A stretch of 64,000 nucleotides of DNA. Source: Flaveria trinervia. Its lineage: Eukaryota; Streptophyta; Magnoliopsida; Asterales; Asteraceae. This document shows, one piece after another, positions 32,304-43,204 of the stretch. Position 1 is the first letter of the stretch. Every line of letters begins with the position of its first letter. A program made the translations under genes and the position numbers. The stretch spans positions 72,374,599 through 72,438,598 of the forward strand of contig CM046451.1 in the NCBI GenBank assembly GCA_025506515.1, given 5' to 3'. Under the pieces are notes generated by a model that did not search any database, was not told the origin of the DNA, and saw nothing but the letters and a program-made list of their open reading frames with translations.

Positions 32304-32951
32304 ACATTTGGAAACCCAAGCCTTACTAATCTTGGGCTCATCAAAAGAAGTAGAAGGTAAAACAACATTAATAGATCCTATAGTTGTGCTTTGAGAATCT
32401 TATGTTGTTGATGGAGAACTTTCAGTCACTTGGTCTTTCTTTGACTTCCACACCACCTTTGGAAGTTTGGACTTGACCTTCAATACTTCGGAAGATTTTG
32501 AAACTTTGGAAGTTTTGATGACTGGTCATTCGGAAGATCCTACAAACACTGCAGCAGACTTCAGTGCTTCGTAAAAATTCCTTTCTTCCGAGACCAAATT
32601 TTCTTCCGAAGGCAATTTTCCACTTGCCTTCTTTATCATTTTGGAGCTTCTGAAGGAAACAGATTTTCCTTCAGAAGCTAAAGTTTTCTTGGAGCTCTTA
32701 GATGTCTCTTTCTTGGTCATATGAAGAGTACCTTTTGGATTGTATGGTCAATCCTTAGCAAGATGAGAAGTACTTTCACACATAACACATTCCATCTTTT
32801 CCTTCCTAAGAGCCTTCTTCTGAGAACAAGGCTGACTTTGGTCACATCCCTTCTCCACCTTCATCTTTCCAAATGCTAAGACAGTCCTTTGGGCTAAGAA
32901 CTATTCTTGGAGTTGGATGGTCCAGGCTGTGTAGCAGTGGTACACAACAGA

Positions 32952-32956
32952 TCAGC
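32952..32956 (+). repeat. Target-site duplication, left copy (tcagc)
   Basis: TCAGC directly before the solo LTR, repeated exactly at 35306-35310 after it. Five bp is the usual duplication size. Confidence 0.9.
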
Positions 32957-35305
32957 TGTAACACCCGGTTATTATTTTTTTAGTCAAGAAAGAAGCATAA
33001 GTGAAGAAAAGATGGAAAAGAAATAAAACCCAAGTCTAGGGGTAAAAAGTGTCCAAAAGGACAAAAAGTTTGAAAAGTGGGTGAATAAAGGTGATGGCCG
33101 CCCACTCTTGCACATCACCTTTCTTCTTACGGATTCTAGAGAGAGAGAGTGCAGAGTTTTTAGGTTTTGAAGAAGATCAGGCTGAAGATTCGAATTCAAG
33201 GTAATAATTCATGGTTTTATGGTGTCCTTAACCGGTTATGTCCTTGGGTTTATGCTTATGTGTGTTTGTATGCGTTTGGTTATATTTTTAGTGGGTTTCT
33301 AGGTGATTGAATTCAATTTGCACATCAGTTTAGAAGAAGCCATACTCAAGAGCTGCAAATGTGAGTTCTAGAACCCCTCTTTTACATGTTTTAACTGATT
33401 TTTGGGGCTAGAAATGCATGAATGTATGTTTTCATTAAACTGGGTTTCGGACCCGTATGTTTGATTGTGTGTATGCTGAATTTATGATGCGATACATGGT
33501 TATGTTCATGCTTATTGATGTATGATGGTATTTCTAAGGCTTAGAAGGTAAGACCTAAGATTAGAACATGATGGATGGTGATTGGGAACTGAAACCTGGT
33601 GTTTAGGGCTCATATGTTTAAGACTAGTACCTTCCTAAATATGCAGAAGCAAATGCGGATGAATAATGGGAAGAAATACGGATGAACGGTTAATGCGAAT
33701 GAGTATTAACTGCTAATTAAGTCAATGCGGATGAGCATTGACTAAGTATGGGAAATGGGGATGAAAGTCAATGCAGATGAGGATTGACGAAGTATGGGAA
33801 ATATGGATAAAAGTCAATGCGGATGAGCATTGACTAAGTATGGGAAATGCGGATGAAAGTCAATGCGGATGAGCATCGACTAAGTATATGAAATGCGGAT
33901 GGAAATGCGGATGAGCAAGTCTAAGTATGGGAAACGCGGATGATAAATGCGGATGAACTATAGCAAATGTGGATGAACAAAAGGCAAATTTGGATGATTA
34001 TAGCAAATGCGGATGAATAAAAAGGCAAATGCAAATGAACTCTTAGAATGTTTTCTAACTTTCTGGGAAAAAAGATGAATGTAGGCTTTGACTTAGGAGG
34101 TTCCCGGGGGCTATGTAAGTTGAGTTTTTAGGTCATAGATGTTATGATGGGCATATTATGATGCATGTTTGATGCTTTGGCATGATGTGTAAGTTGTTAT
34201 GCATGATAGCATGTATGATGTATGTTATGTATGTATGATGCCATGTATGATAATGTTTACTGTTATGTTTATGTTCCTTTATATGTATGATTATTTTCCC
34301 TTCGCTTTACATGGAATGTGAATGAATGAAATGAAAGTATTATGTAACATAAAGTGGAAGATAATGAAAAGAAGGACATGATGAATGATAGCATGCATTA
34401 ACAATGAATGGATGTAAGAAAGGCTTGCAAGCAAATGTATGGAGGTTCACACCGAATGAAGGGTGTTAGCTCAATGGTGTGTGGGTTAACTACCCCAGAA
34501 GGATGCACACTGGGTCCAATCTTTGTGATTGACCATATGTATAGGATCCTGCCGCTTACCCTAGGCATTGGAGTCAGCTTAGTGCATAATGTTCGAGGTC
34601 TATGAAAGACATCAGACCCAGTAACCAACTTCGTGCACAATATTCAGGGTAAAGCATATGGCATTGATCCAGAATGAAAGAGAAAAGATAAGTGGTGAAT
34701 GTACTTACCATTGGTACTGGGGTCAGCTTCCTGCATAATGTTCGAGGTCTATGAAAGACCTCAGGCCAAGTAAACAGCTTCGTGCACAATGTTCGGGGTA
34801 TTTTACATGTCATCGCATGTAATGAACATACGAATGAAAGTATGAAAGTTATGTATGAAATGAATGATAATGGCGTACGATGAATGAAGGAAAGTTAACG
34901 AACGAATGATGAAGATAATAATGATATTATCTATGTGTACGTATGATGTGTGATCATATGTTAAGTAAAGAACGTTTTAATGAATGTAAAGTATGTTTTA
35001 TGTTAAACTTGAACTCATTCAGCAATACTGACTTTTTATGATTTTCCAATGGGCAGGTGAGCATTGCTGAGGATGGCGCGGGGCAGCTACTTGGCATTTG
35101 GATGACATTCTTTTGTTAATGTTTTTGCATTATAATGCAAACAAATGAAATTGTGTAATGAATGTTATATTATTTTGCAAAAGCATTTATAATGAATAAG
35201 TTATTTTAATGTTCCGCTATGATATTTTATGAAAGTTAAATGTAATTATATGTTTTCTGAGCGGTGATTGGCCAGCTATAAGCATCCCGGGAATGGGGCC
35301 TTACG
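32957..35305 (+). repeat. Solo Ty3/gypsy LTR
   Basis: 2349 bp, TGTAACACCCGG...GGGGCCTTACG, flanked by the 5-bp duplication TCAGC, with no gag-pol inside. Unequal recombination between the two LTRs of a former full element explains it. Related to the LTRs of G: same ends, and a shared GGCCGCCCAC..CATCACC..CTAGAGAGAGAG block. It carries an AATGCGGATGA array at 33640-34030 and a duplicated unit (TAATGTTCGAGGTCTATGAA at about 34585 and 34735). The last base is G instead of A. Confidence 0.92.
33640..34030 (+). repeat. Microrepeat array in the solo LTR
   Basis: About twenty copies of AATGCGGATGA, many within a longer unit, AAGTCAATGCGGATGAGCAT, giving partly tandem order. It lies 0.7-1.1 kb from the LTR start, the same slot as the AGGCGCATGAG array in the G LTR. 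Confidence 0.85.
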
Positions 35306-37443
35306 TCAGCCTTTTTCTTAGTGCTAAGATGATTTAAACATGAACCAAAACTCTTAGTAGAGGAGTTTAGGTTGATGCTTTCAGTCTTAATAACTTCAAA
35401 CCCTGCAGAGATAAAAACTTGCTTCTGCTTAGAGTGAAAAAGCGACATTGATCTCTTGAGCCTTCCTAGTTTTTCAATTGCTCTTTCTGATCAAGTTCTT
35501 CCTCATAGACTTGGTCATCACAGTTTTCCTTCTCTCTTCAGAAGGATAGTAACCCTTCTTAGAATCCTCCTCTTTACTTTTCTCAGATGATTCTTCATTA
35601 TCACTTCTTTATCCTCTTCACACAAGGGGTCTATGAGAAGAAGCTCGTCTTCATAAGTTCCACACATAGGTGATCTTACAAAAAAGATTGTGTGTGGAGG
35701 AGCTATCTCACTAGATCCTAGTCCCTGCTTATTTTAATAACACACCTTGGCATGCAGGGATGAGGATACCATGTTCTTGAAGGTCTTTTCTTCATGAACA
35801 CATTTTCTGCCGTGGCTTTGCTGATCACAAGCTCAACCTGGCATTCAATCAATTTAGTTATGAGATCCTTGATCTGAGTCCTATAGTTGGTTTGCTCATG
35901 TTTTAGAACTATAATGGTTTTCTCTAAGTCCTCTATCTTTAGTTTATAGTCATTTTCAGCCTTTCTAAAATTAGCTTTTAAGATGTTTAAGGACTCAAGA
36001 TCATATCTCATTTCTAAGTTGTAGGACATGTATCTGTTGGCTTTAACAATACATTCAGGAGTACAGACATGTTCCAATACCTTGGATTCATCATGGTCAG
36101 GCATCGGTGCTTGGTTTGGAGATGCATCTTCCACCTGAAAGCTCAAGTCAAAGCCTCCTTCTTCAACAGCAATTGCAGCTTGCTGCTTTGGCTTCTCATT
36201 CTGGGTGGCTTTGTCAGTGTAGTTTGGTCTAGATTGTGCTTGGCCACCATTTGTTCTTGTTGCCTTGCACTCCCTAGCAAAATGGCCCATCAAGTTATAG
36301 TTGTAACATGACTTTGCTTTTATCAAGCGCAAACTTTCCACTATCTGTATTGTTGGGGAATTTCCTCCCAGTCCTGCCTGTAGAACTTGTTCACTCTATC
36401 AGAGAGAAGAGCCATTTGCTGGACTATCTCCATATACTTCAGATCATCTGGATGGATACAGTCTAGGTCTTAAAGGGTGAAGTGAAAGCTGCCACAACTT
36501 TGATTAGAAGACACAAAGGCTTAAGAAGAACTTGTCTCTTGGAATGGGCTTCCTTGAGTATAGTTCTTCTTGGTGTCTCAGGGAAGGTGATGAAAGGACC
36601 CTTTTGTGAGTTTTCAGGGTAGCATATGTGATGATGTTGTGGTTCTATGCTATCCCTTTCAACCACATGAAGGACTGAACCATTTGATTGCTGGAGTTGC
36701 CAGATGAACCTTGCATGTTCATCTCCATCTGGTATCCACTGAGAATCCCATACAACCCTATAAAGGTGAGAGTCTTTAGGTTCTTAGTTCTCTTGATAAC
36801 CACACAGTAGTGTGTCCATTGCCTAGGAAGAGAGGACATGAACTTCCTTACAATATTTCTGCTGTCAAGAGCTACTCCACCATCCACAAGGGTATACACA
36901 ATCTCAACTTACCTGAAGTATTATTGAGTCATGGTTTCACATTTTTTAAAGGTAAAATTTTCAAATTGCTAATTCAGGAGACCGTTCTTGTTCTCCTTGG
37001 CTTCAAAGGAACCCTCATACATCAATTCAATGCATCCAACAACTGCTTAGCTGTTTTGCATTTCTTGAAACCTCTGTATACAGAGTTTGGAAGAGCAATT
37101 TGAAGGGCTATCATGGCCTTTTGATCAATCTCTACTCTCTTTCTATCTTCATCTGAGTAGTCAGCCATAGCCTTGGGGATCATACCACCTCCAGTTGCAG
37201 AAGAGGTGCTTGGTATGTAAGGTCTATTTATAACTGACTCCCACATTCTTGATTCTAGAGACTTGATAAAGCCTTCCATTCTTTGGCACCAAGTGTCAAA
37301 GTCATCAATAGTGATCAGTGCGGACTTTGTCATGGTTCCAGTTTCCATAACAGATTTAGAAGTAGCTGTCATTTGAGATGTTAGGTATTTTGTGTGTGTG
37401 AGGGATCTTAAGATGGTGAGATCTTATATCAAGAGCCTGGAAT

Positions 37444-37455
37444 GCTCTGATACCA
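37444..37455 (-). promoter_or_regulatory. Primer-binding site of element F
   Basis: Minus-strand TGGTATCAGAGC, two bases from the LTR end GGTCCTACA. Confidence 0.9.
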
Positions 37456-37457
37456 AT

Positions 37458-38275
37458 TGTAGGACCGTTGAAGGGTATGCACTTACAACACAACAACACA
37501 ATGAAGAGAGTTGTTTAAGAACACCTAACAGATAAAATAGGGTATTGGTTAACCTTTGAGTAAAGATGTTAAGAACACAAGTAAATAAAAGAATAGACAA
37601 GATAGCAAAACACACAAGTGCTTGGTTTTTCAAGAATGTTGTATATTGCTTCCTAAGATCTATTACAAATGTTACAAAAGCATATCCTAAAGTTACAAGT
37701 ACTGGAGATACATATACTACATCCTACAGCCGATCATACTTTGAATGCCAGCTGGATACATATGACTAGACAACTACAAAATCAAATGTTGAGTCAAAAG
37801 ACAGATTGCATTTTGACTAGTGACTATGACATGCCATAGCTCACTTCCAAATATATTCCTAAAATGATAAAGTACTTAAAGTAGAAAGTTACAGACTTAA
37901 GACCTCAATGTACACAGTTACTAAAAGCATGGACATTTCACCAACTTATGTAAAGTTGGTGTCTTATTAGAGTTGCAGCAGAAAGGGGTCCAACTTTATG
38001 TAAAAGGTACATAAGATAAATCATGAGTTTAAAAAGTCTTTGGAAGAAATTTGTCTTCTAGTGTTGGCTTGGGAAGACTTTGTCTTTGAAGCTTTGGAAG
38101 ACTTCATCCTTTGCTTCGAAAGATATTGGTCTTGGCTTCGGAAGATTTCACACTTTATAATATTTTCTGATGCTGGTGTGAAACTTCCAAAGCATTCTAC
38201 TTCAGTACACTTATGCATGCATGCAGAAGAGACTTCGGGTGTTTGGGTTGCATCAACCTTATTTTAAACCTTACA
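37458..38275 (-). repeat. 5' LTR of element F
   Basis: TGTAAGGTTT...GGTCCTACA on the minus strand, 818 bp. The internal end is fixed by the primer-binding site. The outer end is chosen by TG and by comparison with the E and Q LTRs, all of which have a TGATGCAACC-type block 20 bp in. A CTTCGGAAG/CTTTGGAAG array lies at 38035-38245. Confidence 0.8.
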
Positions 38276-38367
38276 GTTTGATTCCTCCTTACAATCATTG
38301 ACTCAATCATCATATTCGATCCTTGTTGATTCACATCAACAGAGAATATCGTTCTCACACCCAGTCA
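38276..38367 (+). repeat. 3' end of the 5' LTR of element P
   Basis: 92 bp ending CACACCCAGTCA, two bases before the primer-binding site. The rest is displaced by element F, whose LTR ends at 38275. Confidence 0.65.
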
Positions 38368-38369
38368 AT

Positions 38370-38381
38370 TGGTATCAGAGC
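38370..38381 (+). promoter_or_regulatory. Primer-binding site of element P
   Basis: TGGTATCAGAGC followed by ATTGGCTCT. It marks the LTR end at 38367. Confidence 0.9.
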
Positions 38382-38627
38382 ATTGGCTCTCAGTTATTCT
38401 ACAATTCTGCCTAGATCTAAGCTGAACTCGATTGATCTGGTGATTGAGTTGCTAATAGAGTGTTCGACTACCTTTATTTAGCATACAAGTTGGAAATATG
38501 CAGAAACTCTTTGACAGTCACCGTTCTTCCGTACGCATCTTCATGAACAAAACCATGAACAATTGCTTAACTCTTAAACATTACAATGGAAACATATAAA
38601 CGTCATCAGATCTAGTTATACATAAGC

Positions 38628-41600
38628 TTGTTTTTGATATTTGGACTAGTTGAACTTAACAATCAATTTAATCATTATTCAAACAAGTTAAAAAAACAAC
38701 TTACTAAAATAAATACACATAATTTCTGTGAACTTGGTCATACTCCAAAACCTCCCATGCTTAAACACAAATTTGAGTTTAAGCAATGGAAAATCATACT
38801 CATGAATTATATTACAAGTGTAGATCCAGACTACTAGATTTCAATATGTATAAGCCCTCACATTCCTGTGACACGTCTGCTGATCAGGCTTCAATATACA
38901 AAACCTCAAGAATACCTATTGAGGATCTCACACTTGATGATGATGACTACAAAAAAAATAAAAGTTGATCTCAAAACTTATTCTATACTCACTCAAGCAC
39001 TGAAAATGGATGTGCAAATTGGCTAGAAAAGTATGGACAAGCTTGGGATGCATTGTTGTTAATGTGTGAAAGAAGTAGTGAAGTGGCTGAAAGTAACATG
39101 GACAAGCTTGTTAATCAATATGAAACATTTCATCACTCCAAGGGGAGTCAATCCCTAAACAGTTGCATAGATTTGTGCAACTAGTGAATGATTTAGAGAT
39201 CACGAGGGTAACATACAAAGTCAAAGAACTGAACAAGAAAATGCTTCATACTCTTCTAGAAAGTTAGAACAAAATGTTACAATGCTGAAAAAAACTCTTG
39301 ATCAAGAGTACCACTTTGGACATCATGATTGCCAAAATAGAAGCTCTTGAACTTGATGAAAGGAGTAGGAATCTTGTGGACTCAAGTTATTGAGCTTATA
39401 ACTTTCCATCAGACACTCACTCTATGGAAAATGCATTCATCACTAAAGATGGTGATTTTCTCTCCTCAAGAGATCAAGTGAAGACAACCGGTTTCATTGC
39501 TACTCCATCAACAAATAAGCCATCAACATCACCTCAACCAACCTGCAACTCCCTCAACTAATCCTTAAAACCAAGATCAGAAGAGAAAAAGACAACTTAT
39601 AATGCCTTTGTTGCTTGGTTTTAAGCTTATCAGGGAGGCAGACTCACTTCTGCTCATCTGATACAAGAAAATTTGGAAGAAATGGATCCAAATGATATGG
39701 AAGAAATGGATCTTCAGTGGCAAATGGCTATGATTGCAACGAGAGCCAAGAAATTCATTAGAAAAGGGAGAAAGCTTAGCCTCAATGAAAACAAACATGG
39801 ATATGACAAATCCAAGGTAAAGTGTTTTAACTGTGGTATGACTAGCCACTTCTCCAGAGAATGTAAAGCTCCTAGAAGGAAGAAAAACAATTTCCAAAGG
39901 AATTCTCAGGGTCAGTCATCTTCACAACCAAGCACAAGCTCTCACTCTAACAATCAACAACACTAATATCATCATTAACACCATTAACAACCATACCATA
40001 GTCAGCCATAACTGACAAATCAAGCACATGGAAGCAGTCTGGCATCTTCAAATGCTCTTGTTATCACACAAGATGGAGTGTGTGATTGGAGTTTGCATGT
40101 AGAGGAAGTGAAGAGTCAATTTCAAAATCATGCACTCATGGCTCACATCAATGAAGATCCACTCCTATGCCATCTGAGGTAAAATCCAACCTTTGTAGTG
40201 ATAATGCATTACTGAACTGCAAGGTTATTGTGAGCACAATCATAAATTGGCTGCTAAAAGAAAATAAGAAAGGTCAAGTCAGAGATGCTTAAAAGAGAAA
40301 TTAAAGGCTTTGAAATTAAAATCAATCACTCATCTCTGACATTGAAAAATTGCATGGTATAAAATGCACTCTTCTAGCTATGAATGAGCAGTAATGAAAG
40401 TTTGCTCAATCAATAGCTAAACAATCACTTACTGAAGTGAAACTTGAAAAGTTTCAAATGTCTACAGTCAAGCTGAAAGAGATGCTAAATTCATAAAACA
40501 TCCCAAGGATATGACTGGGATTGGGTATAATTCCTGTCCCCCACCTTACGATGAAAATACACTGTCATGCCTAAATCTGTCACACACAAAGATCAAAATG
40601 AACCTAACACTATTGAACCAAAATCAATAGTAAAACAAGTCATAATTTGTCAAATAAACCAAATGTTTGTATTGAAAGAAATAAGGAGAACATTAAATTA
40701 GGTCACCCAATTAAAATCAAGGATAAGACAAGATAGTGAATGTCAATAAACCAACAAGGCCAATCCAAGCCATTGTGTGAAATTTATACATGTGTGTGTA
40801 AAGAAAAGAAGAAAGTCGTGGCGTTGTGAAACCTTCTGCTGAAAGTAGTTTCTAATTATAAGATTAAATCTCCAAAAAATTCAATAAAATCAAACGAAGT
40901 TTCACTGCAAAGAAAAACAAAAGTTCACTGATTTCAAAAACAAAAATCCATTCAGACCCTCAATCATCAAAATCAAAGCAAGGAGTAGGTTTTGACATTT
41001 GCAATAGGGATCATGTAAATTAGTTTGAACAGGAAGTTAAGAAAATGTTGAGGAAACAAAGTACCTAAAATAGTTAACAAAAGTAGTATTGTGCAACAAA
41101 CTACTAAAAATGTTGATTTTGCTTCTTCCCTTAAATCAAAGATTATGACTCAATTAAGACAGATAAATCTACTAAGTCAGCAAAAACAAAATCAAAGTCA
41201 AGAAATAAACATATGTATTGTCACATTTGTGAAATGTCTAATCATAAAACAGACGATGCCTTTTTCATCAGTACTTCTCTATTTGTGACATAACAATCAT
41301 TCCACCAAAAACTATTATTTGAATAAATATTGTTAAGTGTGTCATATGACCAACCACAATACATCTGATTGTTTTTCAAGCCAAAAGGGTTAAGATTTCC
41401 CCAAAACAAGTCCATCTCACCAATATCTCTATGAAACCCAAATTGAGAAGTCATTTACATAATAATCAATTAGGACTTCTAGCTCAGATAATAACATAGG
41501 TAACATAAAAGAGTTGAAAAAAGATTCAAAGAAACAAATATCATATATCAATCAAACATATGATCTTCACAAACCAAAAATGATTTTTGATAATAATAAA

Positions 41601-41812
41601 GGGTCAGATTTCCTAAAAGAAATAGGACCAAAGGTTTCATTATCTTCTGACTCTTCAATTAAAATGATGAGATGAACATTCAAAATATCATTAGAAATCT
41701 CCCAGAACACCTTTCTCTAAGTCACAGTTTAGAGCAAAGTACCTAGAAGTTACTGTCATGGATAGGACGTGAACAGAAGAGCATTATGGCTTAGGTTCCA
41801 TATTCTAATTAG
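38628..41812 (+). pseudogene. Gag polyprotein of element P, highly decayed
   Basis: The N-terminal landmark is PPMLKHKFEFKQWKIILMNYI (38750-38820, gag fold). The best block is 39673-39966: MALINIRS-like LQWQMAMIATRAKKFIRKGRK, then an intact knuckle, CFNCGMTSHFSREC, and a Ser/Gln-rich tail. From 40000 to 41750 only fragments remain, AT-rich with many stops. A second knuckle, CHICEMSNHKTDD, near 41220 has Ala for the last Cys. Gag ends VPYSN then TAG at 41810-41812. Confidence 0.65.
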
Positions 41813-41829
41813 TTTTTTTATGCTTGTAG
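41806..41829 (+). promoter_or_regulatory. Gag stop plus 3' splice-site-like sequence at the gag/pol junction of P
   Basis: CTAAT spans the last gag codon, TAG is the stop, then TTTTTTTATGCTTGTAG ends at 41829. The pol frame opens with the following GGT and runs straight into the protease. Confidence 0.5.
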
Positions 41830-42347
41830 GGTCATCCATACAGGTCTAATACCTTACGGTATGTGGATAGTGGATGCTCCCGACACATGAATGGAGATCG
41901 TTACCTCCTTCCTGACTTCAAGCATATATACAAGGAACCACCATGGCATTCAGAGGAGATTCACAAGGTAGCAGAATCACTAGTGAAGGATCTATGACAA
42001 ATAGGATGCTGAGTTTTGACAAAGTGAGTTGTTGTAAACAACTAAATTTCAATCTTCTCAGTGTGTCTCAGATCTATGACAAGAAATATTCATCTCATTT
42101 TACTAACACTCATTGCTACATTCTAAAACCACGATTCCAAATTCCTAAAGAATAGATTGTCTTAAAGACCCCAAGGAAGAATAACACATATGTCTTAAAC
42201 CTAAATTCTACTACACCAAAAGAAGAAACATGTCTTCTGTTAAAAGCATCTTTTGATGAGTCTCAGCTTTGGCATAGACGATTGGTACACACAAATTTTA
42301 AAAACATGAATAGATTGGTCAAGGGAAATCATGTCATTAGTTTACCT
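41830..42347 (+). pseudogene. Protease and pre-integrase of element P
   Basis: GHPYRSNTLRYVDSGCSRHM gives an intact DSG (about 41860-41890). A frame break follows, then FNLLSVSQIYDKKY (42045-42090) and LWHRRLVHTNFKNMNRLVKG (42268-42325). The CX2C half of the finger is missing because element E begins at 42348. Confidence 0.75.
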
Positions 42348-43204
42348 TGCAGGATCAGTTAATGTCACTTAACACTTGGTTTTTCTCTCAAACTCACTTG
42401 AACTACACCCGGATGAAGGCAGAGTCTATAAGAGTAGATAAAATATAATAGTAGTAATGAACACACAGAGATAATTTTCAAGGTACTTGCATATATTGCT
42501 TCTCAACTCAAATTGTTACGAGACTCTTACAAGAATTTATTATGAGTTACGATGAAAAAACTATATATAACACTACCTGCAGTTGGATATACTTTGATTC
42601 CAGCTGGGATCCTATAACAAAAGAAAATACTACGGTGCTAAAGTTAAGGTATCTTAGATAGTGTATTATCTAAGATATGGTAGCCATGATATGTACATGA
42701 CTTACCTTTTGTCCCCAACTAAAGTTGGCAACTATGCTATGTAACAAAGGTGAATAGTAGAATAAAGTAAGGTCAACTACATAGCTTTTGAGAAAGTGCC
42801 ATGTAGTATCTCAGAGGTCTGCAGCGGATTGTCAGAGACCATACTTATGTCTACTGGTTCATAGCAGTGTCTTCCGAAGGTTAAATGGCTTTGGAAGAAG
42901 TTGTTTTTCTGAAGCCACTTATACTTCGGAAGAGGCTGCTTCTTCTAAGGCTTTAAGGACTTCTGTTTTTCTTCAAACGTTGGAGTATTCTTCTGAGCTT
43001 TAATTCTTAGACTTGATCTTCGGAAGTGAATACTTCTATCTTCGGAAGTGGAGTTTGTCTTCGGAAGTTGATCTTTTACTTAAACTTCTGAAGAGACTCT
43101 ATTTCCTTCGAAAGTCCATTTTAGCTTCGGAAGTCTTCTATTATCTTCACCAAAATAAACTAAGTGAAATGGTTTTGGTTGCACCAGCCTTCTACTTGAT
43201 TAAA
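42348..43204 (-). repeat. 3' LTR of element E
   Basis: Outer end TGCAGGATCAG at 42348, inner end at the polypurine tract (43205). The LTR's first bases read TTTAATC, so the usual TG is mutated or the start is about 20 bp in, at TGGTGCAACC. A CTTCGGAAG array lies at 42865-43145. Related to the F and Q LTRs but clearly diverged. Confidence 0.7.

Larger units (their letters stand above)
32298..37372 (-). pseudogene. Gag polyprotein of element F, interrupted by a solo LTR
   Basis: Starts MTATSKSVMETGTMTKSALI at 37372. Gag fold: DDFDTWCQRMEGFIKS, KAMIALQIALPNSVYRG, then KFMSSLPRQWTHYCVVI (36830-36890) after frameshifts. Knuckle one, CYNYNLMGHFAREC (about 36260-36310), has Tyr instead of the second Cys. 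A coiled-coil-like region (35790-36030) follows. Across the inserted LTR, knuckle two reads CVMCESTSHLAKD and then a stop replaces the last Cys (near 32745). A Lys/Ser-rich tail follows and gag ends at 32298. Not functional. Confidence 0.75.
31602..38275 (-). mobile_element. Element F: Ty1/copia, left part missing, split by a solo LTR
   Basis: Right to left: 5' LTR (37458-38275), primer-binding site, gag, protease and the start of integrase, where it is cut at 31601 by a gypsy LTR. A solo gypsy LTR (32957-35305) sits inside the gag tail. Its LTR ends match element Q. It appears inserted within the 5' LTR of element P, whose LTR end resumes at 38276. Confidence 0.8.
38276..42347 (+). mobile_element. 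Element P: old plus-strand Ty1/copia, 5' half
   Basis: An LTR end, primer-binding site, decayed gag, protease and pre-integrase are present. The sequence stops at 42347, where the LTR of element E starts. The rest of pol should lie beyond the right-hand nest. Many stops and indels: the most degraded copia element here and, by nesting, one of the oldest. Its pre-integrase is close to that of E (TYVL.LNSTTP.EETCLL). Confidence 0.75.

Noticed and set aside
33640..34030. CRISPR-like or satellite array
   Set aside because: Units vary in length and spacing, there are no unique spacers of constant size, and the setting is a plant LTR. It is a degenerate microrepeat array.
38370..38381. TGGTATCAGAGC matches as possible tRNA gene ends
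   Set aside because: Each lies at an LTR edge and is the primer-binding complement. No cloverleaf surrounds any of them.
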